A DNA stretch of 64,000 nt, taken from the NCBI GenBank assembly GCA_903821875.1, contig CAIJMU010000044.1, positions 1-64,000 on the forward strand, in the 5' to 3' direction. The translations under genes and the position numbers were made by a program. The notes beneath the pieces were generated by a model that did no database searches, was not told the DNA's origin, and saw only the letters and a list, made by a program, of their open reading frames with translations. The stretch comes from an uncultured Spirochaetota bacterium. Lineage in GTDB: Bacteria; Spirochaetota; Spirochaetia; Treponematales; Rectinemataceae. The stretch's first letter is position 1. Every line of letters starts with the position of its first letter. This document shows positions 26,863-35,757 of this stretch, in pieces.

Positions 26863-28218
26863 ATGAACCGATTCAGCATCGCCTCACTTGCGCTCTCTGG
26901 CCTCATCCTTGTCGGTTGTGCTACTGGAACCGACGCCTTCAAGAAGCAGATCTCCGAGCAGGAGGGCACCATAGCCAACCTGAAAAGCCAGCTTGAGGAG
27001 CAGAACCGCGTCGCGATGACCGATCTCAAGAACCAGGTTGCGGCGCGTGACGGAAGCATCCAGGATCTGGAGGCCAAGCTCGCCATCTCGCAGAAAAGCC
27101 TTGACGACCTTGCCCAGAAGGTTGCTGCGCTCCAGGCTGATCTCGATGCCTACATGCCCTTACAAGCCAAGGTTGCGGACCTCCAGGCAGAGCTGGCAGC
27201 CAAGGATTCGACGATCGCGCAATATGCAGCAGGCGATTCCAAGCTCCAGGACCTCCTTAAGCGCTTCGACCAGGTCCAGAAGCAGCTCGGCGAACTTCAG
27301 ACACAGCTTTCAGCACGGGAGGCTACGCTCAAGGACCTCCGGCAGCAGGCCGCGATCAAGGATGCGATGATCAAGGATCTCCAGGACCAGAAGCTCGCCA
27401 GCGAGTCACAGATAGCCAGGCTCACAAATGACGCCGACCAGGCGGTTCTCCGTATCAATGCCTTCGAAAAGCAGGGCAAGGACCTCGCATCGCGGCAGTC
27501 AGAGCTCGATGCCCTCAAGGCGAAGCTCACCGAACTCCAGAAGACGAACGCAGGCCTCCTTTCCGACCTGGAGGCCTTCAAGACGGGCAATACCCGTAAC
27601 CAGGCCTCCTACCTCTCGCAGATCGACTCCCTCAACAAGGACAAGAGCGCGCTTCAGGACCAGGTCGACACGCTGAGCAGGAAATACAACGATGCCATCG
27701 AACAACCTGCCCGCGACCTCGACTCACGGGTCTCGGAGATCAAGAAGATCATGGCCGATCCTATTGGCAAAGGCAACGTCGAGATCAGGCGCTACAGGGA
27801 TGTGCTGGTCATCTCGGTCAAGGACTCCGTCCTCTTCCCTCCCGACAGCGCCCGGCTCCAGAGCGAGAGCATCGCAATCCTCAAGGCCCTGTCGCAGGTC
27901 TTCAAGCTCATGCCTGACCGCATGGTACGGGTCGAGGGCAACACGGCAGTGGCGATCTCGAGCGCTGAAGCCCTGCGCGCCTATCCGACTTCCTGGCATC
28001 TCGGCTCATCCCGGGCTGCCAACGTGGTCCGATACCTGCAAGAGGAATGCTCGGTCGATCCTCGCAAGCTGGTAGCCGTATCCCGCGGCGAGTACAACCC
28101 CAAGTCGGACAATGCCAGCGAGGCGGGCAAGATGATCAACAGGCGTGTCGAGTTTGTCATGGTCGCCAAGGCAATGTATGAGATCAACCAGCTCGTACCG
28201 ATAGCGACCGGCGACTGA
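26863..28218 (+). CDS. Coiled-coil lipoprotein with OmpA-like domain
   Basis: 451 residues. ATG at 26863 has AGGAGGA upstream. The signal peptide ends in LILVGC (lipobox). Residues about 25-290 are one long heptad-rich coiled coil (KSQLEEQNRV, AELAAKDSTIA, repeated DLQ/ALK units). The last 140 residues form an OmpA/MotB-like peptidoglycan-binding domain: VLFPPDSARL, SSRAANVVRYL, and the terminal NRRVEFVM. It likely ties the outer membrane or periplasmic structures to the wall. Monocistronic. Confidence 0.85.
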   Translation: MNRFSIASLALSGLILVGCATGTDAFKKQISEQEGTIANLKSQLEEQNRVAMTDLKNQVAARDGSIQDLEAKLAISQKSLDDLAQKVAALQADLDAYMPLQAKVADLQAELAAKDSTIAQYAAGDSKLQDLLKRFDQVQKQLGELQTQLSAREATLKDLRQQAAIKDAMIKDLQDQKLASESQIARLTNDADQAVLRINAFEKQGKDLASRQSELDALKAKLTELQKTNAGLLSDLEAFKTGNTRNQASYLSQIDSLNKDKSALQDQVDTLSRKYNDAIEQPARDLDSRVSEIKKIMADPIGKGNVEIRRYRDVLVISVKDSVLFPPDSARLQSESIAILKALSQVFKLMPDRMVRVEGNTAVAISSAEALRAYPTSWHLGSSRAANVVRYLQEECSVDPRKLVAVSRGEYNPKSDNASEAGKMINRRVEFVMVAKAMYEINQLVPIATGD

Positions 28219-28234
28219 AGCCGGTCGGGCCCCA

Positions 28235-28310
28235 GCGCAGCAGCCCGCTAGCGCAGCTGCCCGCTGTGCCGCAGCTACCCGCTGCGCCGCAGCTGCCCGC
28301 TGCGCAGGCT
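28235..28310. repeat. Degenerate 18-bp tandem repeat
   Basis: Three to four units of a GCAGCTGCCCGCTGCGCC-like 18-mer follow the OmpA-like gene and run into the 3' end of the NuoB-like gene on the other strand, where they encode its last residues (GSLRSGQLRRSG). The tail of that subunit therefore looks repeat-derived. Confidence 0.6.
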
Positions 28311-29066
28311 CCCGACGAGCCTGAGGAGGCCGTCGAGGATCGTGAGCGGGTGCGGCGGGCAACCCGGGATCCAGAGGTCGACGGGGAGCATCGAGCCTGC
28401 GCCGTCAAGGGTCTCGGGGCGGTCGCGGTAAAGGCCGCCTGAGATTGCGCAGGCTCCCACCGCGATCGCGACCTTGGGTTCGGGGATGGCGTCCCAGGTC
28501 TTCCTCAGCGCCAGTTCCATGTTTTTCGTTACCGGCCCTGTCACCAGGACGCCGTCGGCGTGGCGGGGAGAGGCGACAAACTGGATGCCAAAGCGCCCAA
28601 GGTCCCAGCCGACAGTATTGAGTACATTGGTATCGGCCTCGCAGGCGTTGCAGCCGCCTGCCGAAACCTGGCGCAGCTTGAGCGAGCGGCCCAGGAGCCT
28701 CTTGAGTTCCTTGCCCATCGCATGAGCGAGTTCAAGATCATTTCCTCCCGCCCCGAGAACGAGGTCCCCACGCCGCGAGGTCGAAAGCCTGTGGTCCTTG
28801 CCGAAGGCGATCGAGCCCTCCGGACAGGCCCCCTCGCAATCGCCGCAGAAGAGGCAGCGGCCAAGGTCCAGGCTGAGGGCCGGTGACAGGCAGAGCGCCT
28901 CCGTGGGACAGGCAGCCAGGCAGGCAGACTCCGCACATCCATCACAATTGCTTCCATCCAGGGCTGGCAGGCCCCTGAAGCGCTCGGGCAGGGGCGGCGG
29001 CGAACCCTTGGGATACCGCATCGTCCTGTGGCCCTGCTGAAGGCGGGCCATCATGGCCTTGATCAT
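28275..29066 (-). CDS. Ehr complex small subunit: two-[4Fe-4S] ferredoxin plus NuoB-like domain
   Basis: 263 residues, ATG at 29066 with AAGGAG seven bases upstream. N-terminal ferredoxin domain with CDGCAESACLAACP and CLFCGDCEGACP (about 40-85). The C-terminal domain is NuoB/HycG-like with all four proximal-cluster cysteines: GGCNAC (two), VGACAISGG and PGCPPHP. In group 4 hydrogenases and complex I this subunit passes electrons to the large subunit at the cytoplasmic face. The built-in ferredoxin domain points to ferredoxin as donor or acceptor. Last gene of the operon, 24 bases after the large subunit. Confidence 0.85.
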   Translation of the reverse strand: MIKAMMARLQQGHRTMRYPKGSPPPLPERFRGLPALDGSNCDGCAESACLAACPTEALCLSPALSLDLGRCLFCGDCEGACPEGSIAFGKDHRLSTSRRGDLVLGAGGNDLELAHAMGKELKRLLGRSLKLRQVSAGGCNACEADTNVLNTVGWDLGRFGIQFVASPRHADGVLVTGPVTKNMELALRKTWDAIPEPKVAIAVGACAISGGLYRDRPETLDGAGSMLPVDLWIPGCPPHPLTILDGLLRLVGSLRSGQLRRSG

Positions 29067-29090
29067 CGGATGCTCCTTCGCTTCGCCGGC

Positions 29091-30644
29091 CTACAGGTCA
29101 TGGCCGCAATAGGAGAGGTTGAAGCTCTTGTTGCAGAGCGGAAAGTCCGAGATCTCCTGGCCACGCAGCGCGCGGGCGAGTCCCGACCAATTGTGAAAGG
29201 ATGGATCCACCACCTTGTAGCGGAGGAAGGACCCCTCGTCCCCGGTCAGCGCGACATGGCAGACCTCGCCGCGCCAGCCCTCGACGAGGGTCACCACGAG
29301 CCTCGAGGCCGCGGGCGCGCCCACGGGGTTTCGTGCCTTCCCTCCGGGCATGCCCTCGAGGCGCTCGCGGATGAAGGCGATGGAACGCTGGATCTCGAGC
29401 CAGCGTACATGCGCCCGCGCCAGGACATCCCCGCTCTCGGCTGTCGCGACAGGTACGTGGGCAAAGCGCCAGATGCCCGAGGGGTTGTCGGCGCGCGCGT
29501 CGCGGGCCAGGCCGGAGGCTCGTGCGGCAACACCGACGAGGCCGAGTTCCACTGCCACCTCGCGCGTGAGGCGCCCGGTATCCTCGAGCCTCGCCATCAC
29601 CGAGGAGCTGTCCCAGAGCAGCGACACCGCAACCGTGACATCCTTTTCCGCAGCAGCCAGGCGGGAAAGGAGGGCCCCCCGCTCTGCCTCGTCCAGATCA
29701 TGGTCAACACCGCCCGAAGCCACATAGCCTCGCCCGAAGCGGTTGCCGCAGAGGATCGCCGTCAAGTTCAGGAAGTCGCCACGAATTCGGCCGCAATAGC
29801 TCGAAGTCGGAAGATAGCCGATGTCCCCCGCAATGGCACCGAGGTCGCCCGTGTGATTGGCCAGGCGCTCGAGCTCGAGGGCGATGGCCCGGAGGGTGTC
29901 GGCCCGGGGGGAGCTCCTGGCTCCGGCGAGGGCCTCGTGGACCTGCGCGTGCGCCGTCGCATGTGCGATGCTCGTGTCCCCGGCGATGGTTTCGGCCAGG
30001 CGCATCGAGCGGTTCCCGGGCAAGCCCGCAGGCTTCCCTGCCAGCGATGCCTCGAGGCCCCGGTGCTGGTAGCCCAGGGCGATCTCGAGGTGGAAGACCG
30101 TCTCTCCATGGCACTGAAAGCGGAAGTGCCCCGGTTCGATGATCCCGGCGTGCACTGGTCCGACGGCGACCTCGTGGACCTCGTCTCCCTCGACGCGATA
30201 GAAATCCCCCACGGCCGGCGGAATGGGCGCGTGGCGGTCGCGGCCCCAGGCGTCGGATTCTGTCCAACTATGATGATACCGCACAGGCTTCAACCAGGGG
30301 TGCCCCTCGGGAACGAGGCCGTACTGTTCGGCGATTTCACGTTCGAAGAGCTGGACCTGGGGGAAGGCGGTGGCGATGGAGGGGAAGCCCCCCTCCACGG
30401 GAAGGGTCCTGGCCGCGACGAGCCCGTTGGCCGCGTCGTCCGCGAGCACGGCGACGAGGCCGATGCCGCGTCCGCCCGCTATCCCCTCATAGTTGGTACC
30501 GAAATATGCAATGACCCGCTTGCCCTTCCCTATGCCCTCCCCTATGCCGGAGGCGAGGGCCTCCGCCGCAAGCAGCGGCAGGGAAGAGAGGTCCACGGCC
30601 TTTCCGTTGACCAGGGGCGCGAAGGAATCGATATGCGTGCTCAT
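29091..30644 (-). CDS. Ehr complex large subunit, NuoCD/HycE-like without NiFe cysteines
   Basis: 517 residues. The ATG at 30644 overlaps the preceding stop (ATGA). N-terminal NuoC-like domain (about 1-125), then the NuoD/HycE fold. In [NiFe] hydrogenases two CxxC pairs hold the metals; here the first is AGDT (221-224, within LAETIAGDTSIAH) and the second is DPSFHN (480-485) where DPCxxC is expected. All four ligands are gone, so it cannot be a hydrogenase subunit. Homologues with this loss form energy-converting-hydrogenase-related (Ehr) complexes of unknown redox substrate. The surrounding operon supplies a full ion-pumping membrane arm. Confidence 0.88.
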   Translation of the reverse strand: MSTHIDSFAPLVNGKAVDLSSLPLLAAEALASGIGEGIGKGKRVIAYFGTNYEGIAGGRGIGLVAVLADDAANGLVAARTLPVEGGFPSIATAFPQVQLFEREIAEQYGLVPEGHPWLKPVRYHHSWTESDAWGRDRHAPIPPAVGDFYRVEGDEVHEVAVGPVHAGIIEPGHFRFQCHGETVFHLEIALGYQHRGLEASLAGKPAGLPGNRSMRLAETIAGDTSIAHATAHAQVHEALAGARSSPRADTLRAIALELERLANHTGDLGAIAGDIGYLPTSSYCGRIRGDFLNLTAILCGNRFGRGYVASGGVDHDLDEAERGALLSRLAAAEKDVTVAVSLLWDSSSVMARLEDTGRLTREVAVELGLVGVAARASGLARDARADNPSGIWRFAHVPVATAESGDVLARAHVRWLEIQRSIAFIRERLEGMPGGKARNPVGAPAASRLVVTLVEGWRGEVCHVALTGDEGSFLRYKVVDPSFHNWSGLARALRGQEISDFPLCNKSFNLSYCGHDL

Positions 30645-32092
30645 GCCTGGCCACCCACGAGGGCTGCCGCCTCGCGGAGGAGGGCTGCAAGGGGCTCCGG
30701 CACCGCGATGCCGAGGAAGAGCGTGATGGCCATGAGGGCCACCAGCGGTGCTGCGGTCAGGAACCCGTCGCGGTAGGCTGTGGTCAACGCGTCCTCGGGG
30801 GGCCTTCCCTGGGTCACCTTGAGCACGGTCCGACCCATCCCGATGAACACAACGAAGAGGAAGACCAGGAAGGCGGCGGCCACGAGGGGATGACCGCTGG
30901 CGAAGGCGCCGTTCAGGATGGAAAACTCGCTGACGAAGGGGCCGAAGGGAGGGGAACCCGTAATCGCCAGGAAGGCCGCGAGGAAGAGCCCACCCGACAG
31001 GGGGAGCCTCCGCAAAGCGCCCCGCACCTGGGCGATGTTCTTGCTCGCGTAGGCCCTGTGGATATTGCCCGCCGAAAGGAAAAGCACTCCCTTGGTGACA
31101 CCGTTGGTCAGCACGTGCAGCATCGTCCCGAAAAGCGCCGGCGCGCCGAGCCCGAGGCCGATCATCAGTATTCCCATGTGTTCCACGCTCGAATAGGCGA
31201 GCATGCGCTTGAAGTCGCGTTGGCCGATCATGAAGAGTCCCGCGACCGCCATGGAGAAGAGGCCCATTCCCAACAGGAGGCGCGAGGCGAAGGCCGCCTC
31301 CCCCGCCCTTGATACCACGATGTAGAAGCGCAGGAAGGCGAGGAAGGCGATGCTGGTCACCCCTCCGGCGAACACGGCTCCGACGACGCCGGGTGCCTCG
31401 CCGTAGGCATCGGGCTTCCATGTATGCATGGGCGCGAGGCCCATCTTCGTCCCGTAGCCCACGAGTGCGAGCACGAAGGCCACACGCAGCCAGGGCTTCG
31501 AGACCGGCGCACCGATGACGCACAGGGCGTCGAAGGAGAGGCTGGCCTGCCCCCCTCCGACGAGCGTGGCGTAGGCCACGAAAAAGGTTCCAAGAAGGGC
31601 CAGGGCTATGCCGACCGAACCGACAAGGAGGAATTTCCAGGTTGCCTCGATGCTGCGCTTGGAATTGTTGAAGTAGATGAGGGGGGCGGTCGCCAGGGTT
31701 GTTGCCTCGATCGCGACCCAGGTCAGGCCCATGTTCCTCGACCAGGACACGACCGTCGCTCCAGCCAAAAAGCCCAATAGTCCGGCGATGAAGACGCGGT
31801 TCGGGCGCTCCTGGCGATAGCGGAGGTAGCCCACTGCGTAGATGGAGCAGGCTGCGAACACGAGGCTCACGACCAGGAGTATCACCTTTCCGATCGCGTC
31901 AAGGCCGAGGAGGGGATACTCTCCGGGAAGCGCGGACAGGGAATCGGCGCCGGGCGCCAGGAGGGCGAAAGCAGTGAGGGCGAGATGGCCGAGGCCGGCT
32001 ACCGGCAGCACCAGGGGTCGTAGCCTGTTGGACGGGATGAGGGCCCCGACGGCGGCGAGGAGGAGCGGAAGCAGGATCATCGCAAGTGCCAC
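30641..32092 (-). CDS. HyfF/NuoN-like antiporter subunit of the Ehr complex
   Basis: 483 residues, about 14 membrane helices. Conserved charged pump residues are visible: Glu in WVAIEATTLA, Lys in GYGTKMGLAPMH, Lys in TNGVTKGVLF. AAGGAG precedes the ATG at 32092. These Mrp/NuoLMN-type subunits move protons or Na+ when the redox arm turns over. It is four bases downstream of the HyfE-like gene and overlaps the large subunit gene. Confidence 0.88.
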   Translation of the reverse strand: MALAMILLPLLLAAVGALIPSNRLRPLVLPVAGLGHLALTAFALLAPGADSLSALPGEYPLLGLDAIGKVILLVVSLVFAACSIYAVGYLRYRQERPNRVFIAGLLGFLAGATVVSWSRNMGLTWVAIEATTLATAPLIYFNNSKRSIEATWKFLLVGSVGIALALLGTFFVAYATLVGGGQASLSFDALCVIGAPVSKPWLRVAFVLALVGYGTKMGLAPMHTWKPDAYGEAPGVVGAVFAGGVTSIAFLAFLRFYIVVSRAGEAAFASRLLLGMGLFSMAVAGLFMIGQRDFKRMLAYSSVEHMGILMIGLGLGAPALFGTMLHVLTNGVTKGVLFLSAGNIHRAYASKNIAQVRGALRRLPLSGGLFLAAFLAITGSPPFGPFVSEFSILNGAFASGHPLVAAAFLVFLFVVFIGMGRTVLKVTQGRPPEDALTTAYRDGFLTAAPLVALMAITLFLGIAVPEPLAALLREAAALVGGQA

Positions 32093-32096
32093 CGGT

Positions 32097-32750
32097 TCAC
32101 TCCTTCAGGGTAACGAGGTCGCGGGTATCCATCGACGAGAAGGCCTCGTTGATGTGGTTCGTGATGATCGAGATCACGAAGACGCCGACGAAGAGGTCGA
32201 GCAAGGCGCCCATCTCGACGACGAAGGGGATGGCCTCGACCAGGAGCATCCCGAAGAGGTAGATGCCGTTCTCGAGCACGAGGTAGCCAATCACCTGCGA
32301 GATGGCCTTCCATCTCGTCGTAAGTATTATGAATCCGACCAGGACAGTCGCCATCGAGGCCGGCACGATGAGGGTACCGGGCTGGCTGGCCGCCATGCCC
32401 ATCCTGCCCGAGAACACGAGGGCCAGGGCCGTCCCCGCAGCACCGAGCAGCACCGAGGGAAGGAAGCCCACCAGCGGCTCCACCTCGCGCTTTATGGCCG
32501 CAGAGCGCAGGGAGCGGCGCATGATCGCGGGTATGGCCAGCCCCTTGAGCGCGATGGCTGCCCCCGCGGCAAGGAGAACCGCCGCCGAGGGGGCCCCGCC
32601 GCCGCCCCAGTGGAGGAGGAGTGGCACCACGCCCAGGAGGGCACCCTGCACCGCGACGATCCTGATGACCGAGGCGATGCGGCTCGTCCCCAGCGCGAAG
32701 AGGTTCAGGATCATCACAATTACGATTATCGCGTTCAGGAAATCGGTCAC
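32097..32750 (-). CDS. HyfE-like membrane subunit of the Ehr complex
   Basis: 217 residues, six to seven membrane helices, GTG start at 32750 with AGGTGA upstream. The C-terminal part (ISQVIGYLVLENGIYLFGML) contains the buried Glu typical of HyfE/NuoK-type subunits that link the NuoH-like core to the antiporter subunits. Gaps of 4 bases to both neighbours show tight operon packing. Confidence 0.85.
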   Translation of the reverse strand: MTDFLNAIIVIVMILNLFALGTSRIASVIRIVAVQGALLGVVPLLLHWGGGGAPSAAVLLAAGAAIALKGLAIPAIMRRSLRSAAIKREVEPLVGFLPSVLLGAAGTALALVFSGRMGMAASQPGTLIVPASMATVLVGFIILTTRWKAISQVIGYLVLENGIYLFGMLLVEAIPFVVEMGALLDLFVGVFVISIITNHINEAFSSMDTRDLVTLKE

Positions 32751-32754
32751 CGCG

Positions 32755-33663
32755 TCACCTCACCAGCAATACGAAAGCCGAGCCCGCGCACAGGAGGGCT
32801 CCGGTCAGGAACCAGGGAACCCTGCCCATGCGGAAACGCGCCATGACCGATTCGATCACGCCGATGACGATCGAGATGCCCGCGAGGCCCGCGGCAAAAA
32901 GGATCCAGTCGAGCGCAGCCACGCCGATGCGGAAGGGCATCACGACATGGAGGAGGACCGATGAAAGCACGAAGAGACGCAGGGCCGCCGAGTAGAGGAC
33001 TGCGCCCAGGAGGGGCCCTGAGTGGTCGAGGACCATGACTTCGTGGATCATCGTGAGCTCCAGGTGCGTGTTCGGGTCATCCACGGGGATGCGCGAGGTC
33101 TCGGCCAGGAGGACTATGCCCAGGGCCAGTCCCACGAGGACCAGGGGAGCGGCTGTCGCGGTCGAGAAGCCGCCCTCTGGCCCGAGGAGGAGACCGTTGA
33201 GGTCGAGGGCACCGGAAAGCCTCGCGAGGGCCAGCAGGGACAAAAAGAAGGCGGGCTCGGAGAGGATGGCAAAGGTCACTTCGCGCGAGGCACCCATGCC
33301 TTCGAAGGCAGAACCCGTATCGAGGGCCGCCGAGGTGGTGAAGAAGCGCGCAAGTCCGAAGAGGTAGGCAAAGAGCACCAGGTCCCCTGCAAAGCCGAAG
33401 GGCGAGCGGAAGGGGCCGTAGGGAACAAGACTACCCGCAACGAGGATGGCGGCGAGCGTCACCGCTGGCCCGGCGATGAAGACCCAACTGGTCGTCGAGC
33501 TCAGCACTATGCCCTTCCCGGCCAGCTTGACGATGTCCCTCCAGCTCTGGAGGAGGGGCGGTCCCTTCCTGCCCGCAAATACCGATTTCACGCGATTGAT
33601 GAGCCCGAGCATCAGGGGAGGTACCAGGAGGAGGAAGGCGAAACGGATAATTGTGTCTATCAT
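32755..33663 (-). CDS. NuoH/HyfC-like membrane subunit of the Ehr complex
   Basis: 302 residues, about eight membrane helices, ATG at 33663 overlapping the upstream stop (ATGA). GRKGPPLLQSWRDIVKL near the N-terminus and AETSRIPVDDPNTHLELTMIHE in the middle are signature loops of NuoH/HycD/EchB, the subunit that couples the redox module to the membrane arm. Acidic loop residues needed for coupling are retained. Confidence 0.9.
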   Translation of the reverse strand: MIDTIIRFAFLLLVPPLMLGLINRVKSVFAGRKGPPLLQSWRDIVKLAGKGIVLSSTTSWVFIAGPAVTLAAILVAGSLVPYGPFRSPFGFAGDLVLFAYLFGLARFFTTSAALDTGSAFEGMGASREVTFAILSEPAFFLSLLALARLSGALDLNGLLLGPEGGFSTATAAPLVLVGLALGIVLLAETSRIPVDDPNTHLELTMIHEVMVLDHSGPLLGAVLYSAALRLFVLSSVLLHVVMPFRIGVAALDWILFAAGLAGISIVIGVIESVMARFRMGRVPWFLTGALLCAGSAFVLLVR

Positions 33664-35735
33664 GGGATTCCTGCCCCCCAGACCAGGAGTACTACGGTGA
33701 CTGCGAGCACATAGGCGAGATACATCTGCGTCTGTCCTTGCTGGAGGATCTTCGCGCGGCCGAGCTGCCGGCTCGCGAAGGCGAACAGGGGCCTGAGTGC
33801 GAGGTCGAGGACCGGGTCCGGAGCCTCGCGGGAAAAGGAGGACGGCCCGGGCAGGGCTCCCTTGGGCAGCCTTGCCTCGCGGCGGAAATGCAGCAGCACC
33901 GACAGGCTCCTCGCCGGGAATTCGGCGAAGGACGAGGCTGTGTACTGCATGCGCGCGGTCGGAGCCGCATAGCCGCAGTCCCAGGTGGGAACCGCTGCAG
34001 CAGGCCCGCCCGGGACTGAGGCGCCGCGGCGTCCTGCGCTGCGGCGTGCTTCGCCGCGGCGCCCTGCGCTGCGGCGTGCTTCGCCGAGGCGCGCTCTGCC
34101 AACGCGGCGCCAGAGGAGAAGGCCGATGGCGAGGGCAAGGGCAAGAAGGACGACAGCGGCAAGAGTGAGGGGCAGGGTCGGGGCGAGGGCGGAGAGGGAG
34201 CCGGCTTCGGATGGCATGGCGGCCCATGCAGCGGCCGCAGCCCCTGCCAAGCCCACAAAGGGCGCGGGAAGGAGGCCGATGGCGAGGCAGGCTGCTGCAA
34301 GCGCAATCATGGGCAGGAGCATTGTCGCACAGGGATCCTTCCTGTCGATTCCTTCCACTGGTTCAGTCCGCGCCGTCCCGAGGAAGACAGTTCCGAAGAC
34401 GCGGACAAAGCCTGCGAGGGCGATCGCTCCGACGATGGCCAGGACGGCTGCGCCTGCGCCGACTGCAGGCAGGGCCACGACGCCGCCCTGCACGCTCCTC
34501 CAGAATCCGAGGTACATGAGCCACTCCCCCACGAAGCCATTCAGCGGCGGGAGGGCGGAAATCGCCACGCAGCCCAGGCCGAAGAGGAGGGCAGAGACCG
34601 GCATGGTGCGTGCGAGAGCCCCCATACGGTCGATATTCCGTGTCCCGCTCGCATGGATGACCGCGCCCGCGTCGAGGAAGAGGAGGGACTTGAACAGGCC
34701 ATGGTTCCAGACGTGGAGGAGGGCTCCCCCCATGCCCAGGAGGGTGAGGTCAACCCGCCCCGAGGCCCGACCCAGGAGCGCAAGCCCGCCACCCATCGCA
34801 ATTATGCCCATGTTTTCCACGCTCGAGTAGGCCAGCACGCGCTTCAGGTCCCGCCCGGCGATGGACCAGGAGATGCCCGCGAGGGCGGAAAGGGCACCGA
34901 AACCCAGGAGGGTCCAGCCGTACCAGAGTTCGGGCCTGGGGAGAAGGGACGACATGCGGAAAATCCCATAGATCCCGAGCTTTATCATCACGCCGGACAT
35001 CAGGGCCGAAACGTGGCTCGGCGCGTTGGCGTGCGCCCCGGGAAGCCAGAAGTGGAGGGGCACGAGGCCCGCCTTCATGCCGAAGCCGACAAGGGAGAGG
35101 GCGAAGAGGGTTCCCGCCGCTGCCGCCCCGAGGCCCGGTGCCGCCTCGAGCGTGAAGGAACCGGTGGCGCTGCGCCAAAACGCGAACATCGCGAAGAGGA
35201 AGAGTGTCCCGACGTGGGTTGCCACGAGGTAGACCCAGCCGGCACGCCTGACCTCCGGATTGTCCGACTCCACCGTGGCCGCGAGCCAGGAGGCGAGGGC
35301 CATGAGTTCCCAGGCCACGAGGAAGAGCACGGCGTCACGCGCTACCAGCACGAGGGCCATGGCCGCGACCAGGATTCCCCAGGACAGGCCGAGCCTCCGC
35401 CAGTTGCCCGGATGCGCGGATGCCTTCCAGTAACCCAGGCCGTAGACCGAGCCGAGCGCCCCGATGGCGAACACAGGGGCGAGGAAGGCGGCCGACAGAC
35501 CATCGAGATCCGCAAGGAAGGCACCCGAGGGGAGGAACCAGGGGAGGCTCACATATGTATTGGTTGTTTCGCCCAACGAGAAGGCAATCCCGGCAAGCCC
35601 GAGGAGGCTGCCGGCGGACAGGAGGACAGTTGTCGAGACCTGCCGGGCCCGCTCCGGCAATGGCAGGAGCCAGGGAAGGAGCCCGCTCAGTGCCGAGAGG
35701 GCTATCGCGAAGAGTATGAGGGTCATCCCCGACAT
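33660..35735 (-). CDS. HyfB/NuoL-like antiporter subunit (proximal copy) with Arg-rich repeat insert
   Basis: 691 residues from the ATG at 35735 (weak GGCGGA upstream; an ATG at 35726 is also possible). Antiporter core with Glu in VAWELMALASW, Lys in GFGMKAGLVPLHFWLPGAHA, and HVWNHGLFKSLLF. After the last core helix comes a cytoplasmic basic stretch with two tandem GEARRSAGRR units, then a conserved DCGYA segment and a final helix as in HyfB-type proteins. It is a paralogue of the next upstream gene. Confidence 0.88.
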   Translation of the reverse strand: MSGMTLILFAIALSALSGLLPWLLPLPERARQVSTTVLLSAGSLLGLAGIAFSLGETTNTYVSLPWFLPSGAFLADLDGLSAAFLAPVFAIGALGSVYGLGYWKASAHPGNWRRLGLSWGILVAAMALVLVARDAVLFLVAWELMALASWLAATVESDNPEVRRAGWVYLVATHVGTLFLFAMFAFWRSATGSFTLEAAPGLGAAAAGTLFALSLVGFGMKAGLVPLHFWLPGAHANAPSHVSALMSGVMIKLGIYGIFRMSSLLPRPELWYGWTLLGFGALSALAGISWSIAGRDLKRVLAYSSVENMGIIAMGGGLALLGRASGRVDLTLLGMGGALLHVWNHGLFKSLLFLDAGAVIHASGTRNIDRMGALARTMPVSALLFGLGCVAISALPPLNGFVGEWLMYLGFWRSVQGGVVALPAVGAGAAVLAIVGAIALAGFVRVFGTVFLGTARTEPVEGIDRKDPCATMLLPMIALAAACLAIGLLPAPFVGLAGAAAAAWAAMPSEAGSLSALAPTLPLTLAAVVLLALALAIGLLLWRRVGRARLGEARRSAGRRGEARRSAGRRGASVPGGPAAAVPTWDCGYAAPTARMQYTASSFAEFPARSLSVLLHFRREARLPKGALPGPSSFSREAPDPVLDLALRPLFAFASRQLGRAKILQQGQTQMYLAYVLAVTVVLLVWGAGIP
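33985..34100. repeat. 30-bp tandem repeat inside the HyfB-like gene
   Basis: Two near-identical 30-bp units plus partial flanks (GGCGNCCTGCGCTGCGGCGT and following bases) encode GEARRSAGRR twice on the minus strand. In frame, so it lengthens a basic loop without breaking the gene. Confidence 0.75.
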
Positions 35736-35757
35736 TCCGCCATCCTGGAAGCTCTCC

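Noticed and set aside
28275-30644. Group 4 [NiFe] hydrogenase
   Set aside because: The large subunit lacks all four NiFe-binding cysteines.
29028-30776. 582-codon plus-strand frame across the large Ehr subunit
   Set aside because: Antisense shadow; no ribosome site and no recognisable motif.
30645-31523. Upstream extension of the large Ehr subunit frame to 31523
   Set aside because: The added residues are Arg/Gly-rich shadow of the antiporter gene; ATG 30644 with the ATGA overlap is the natural start.
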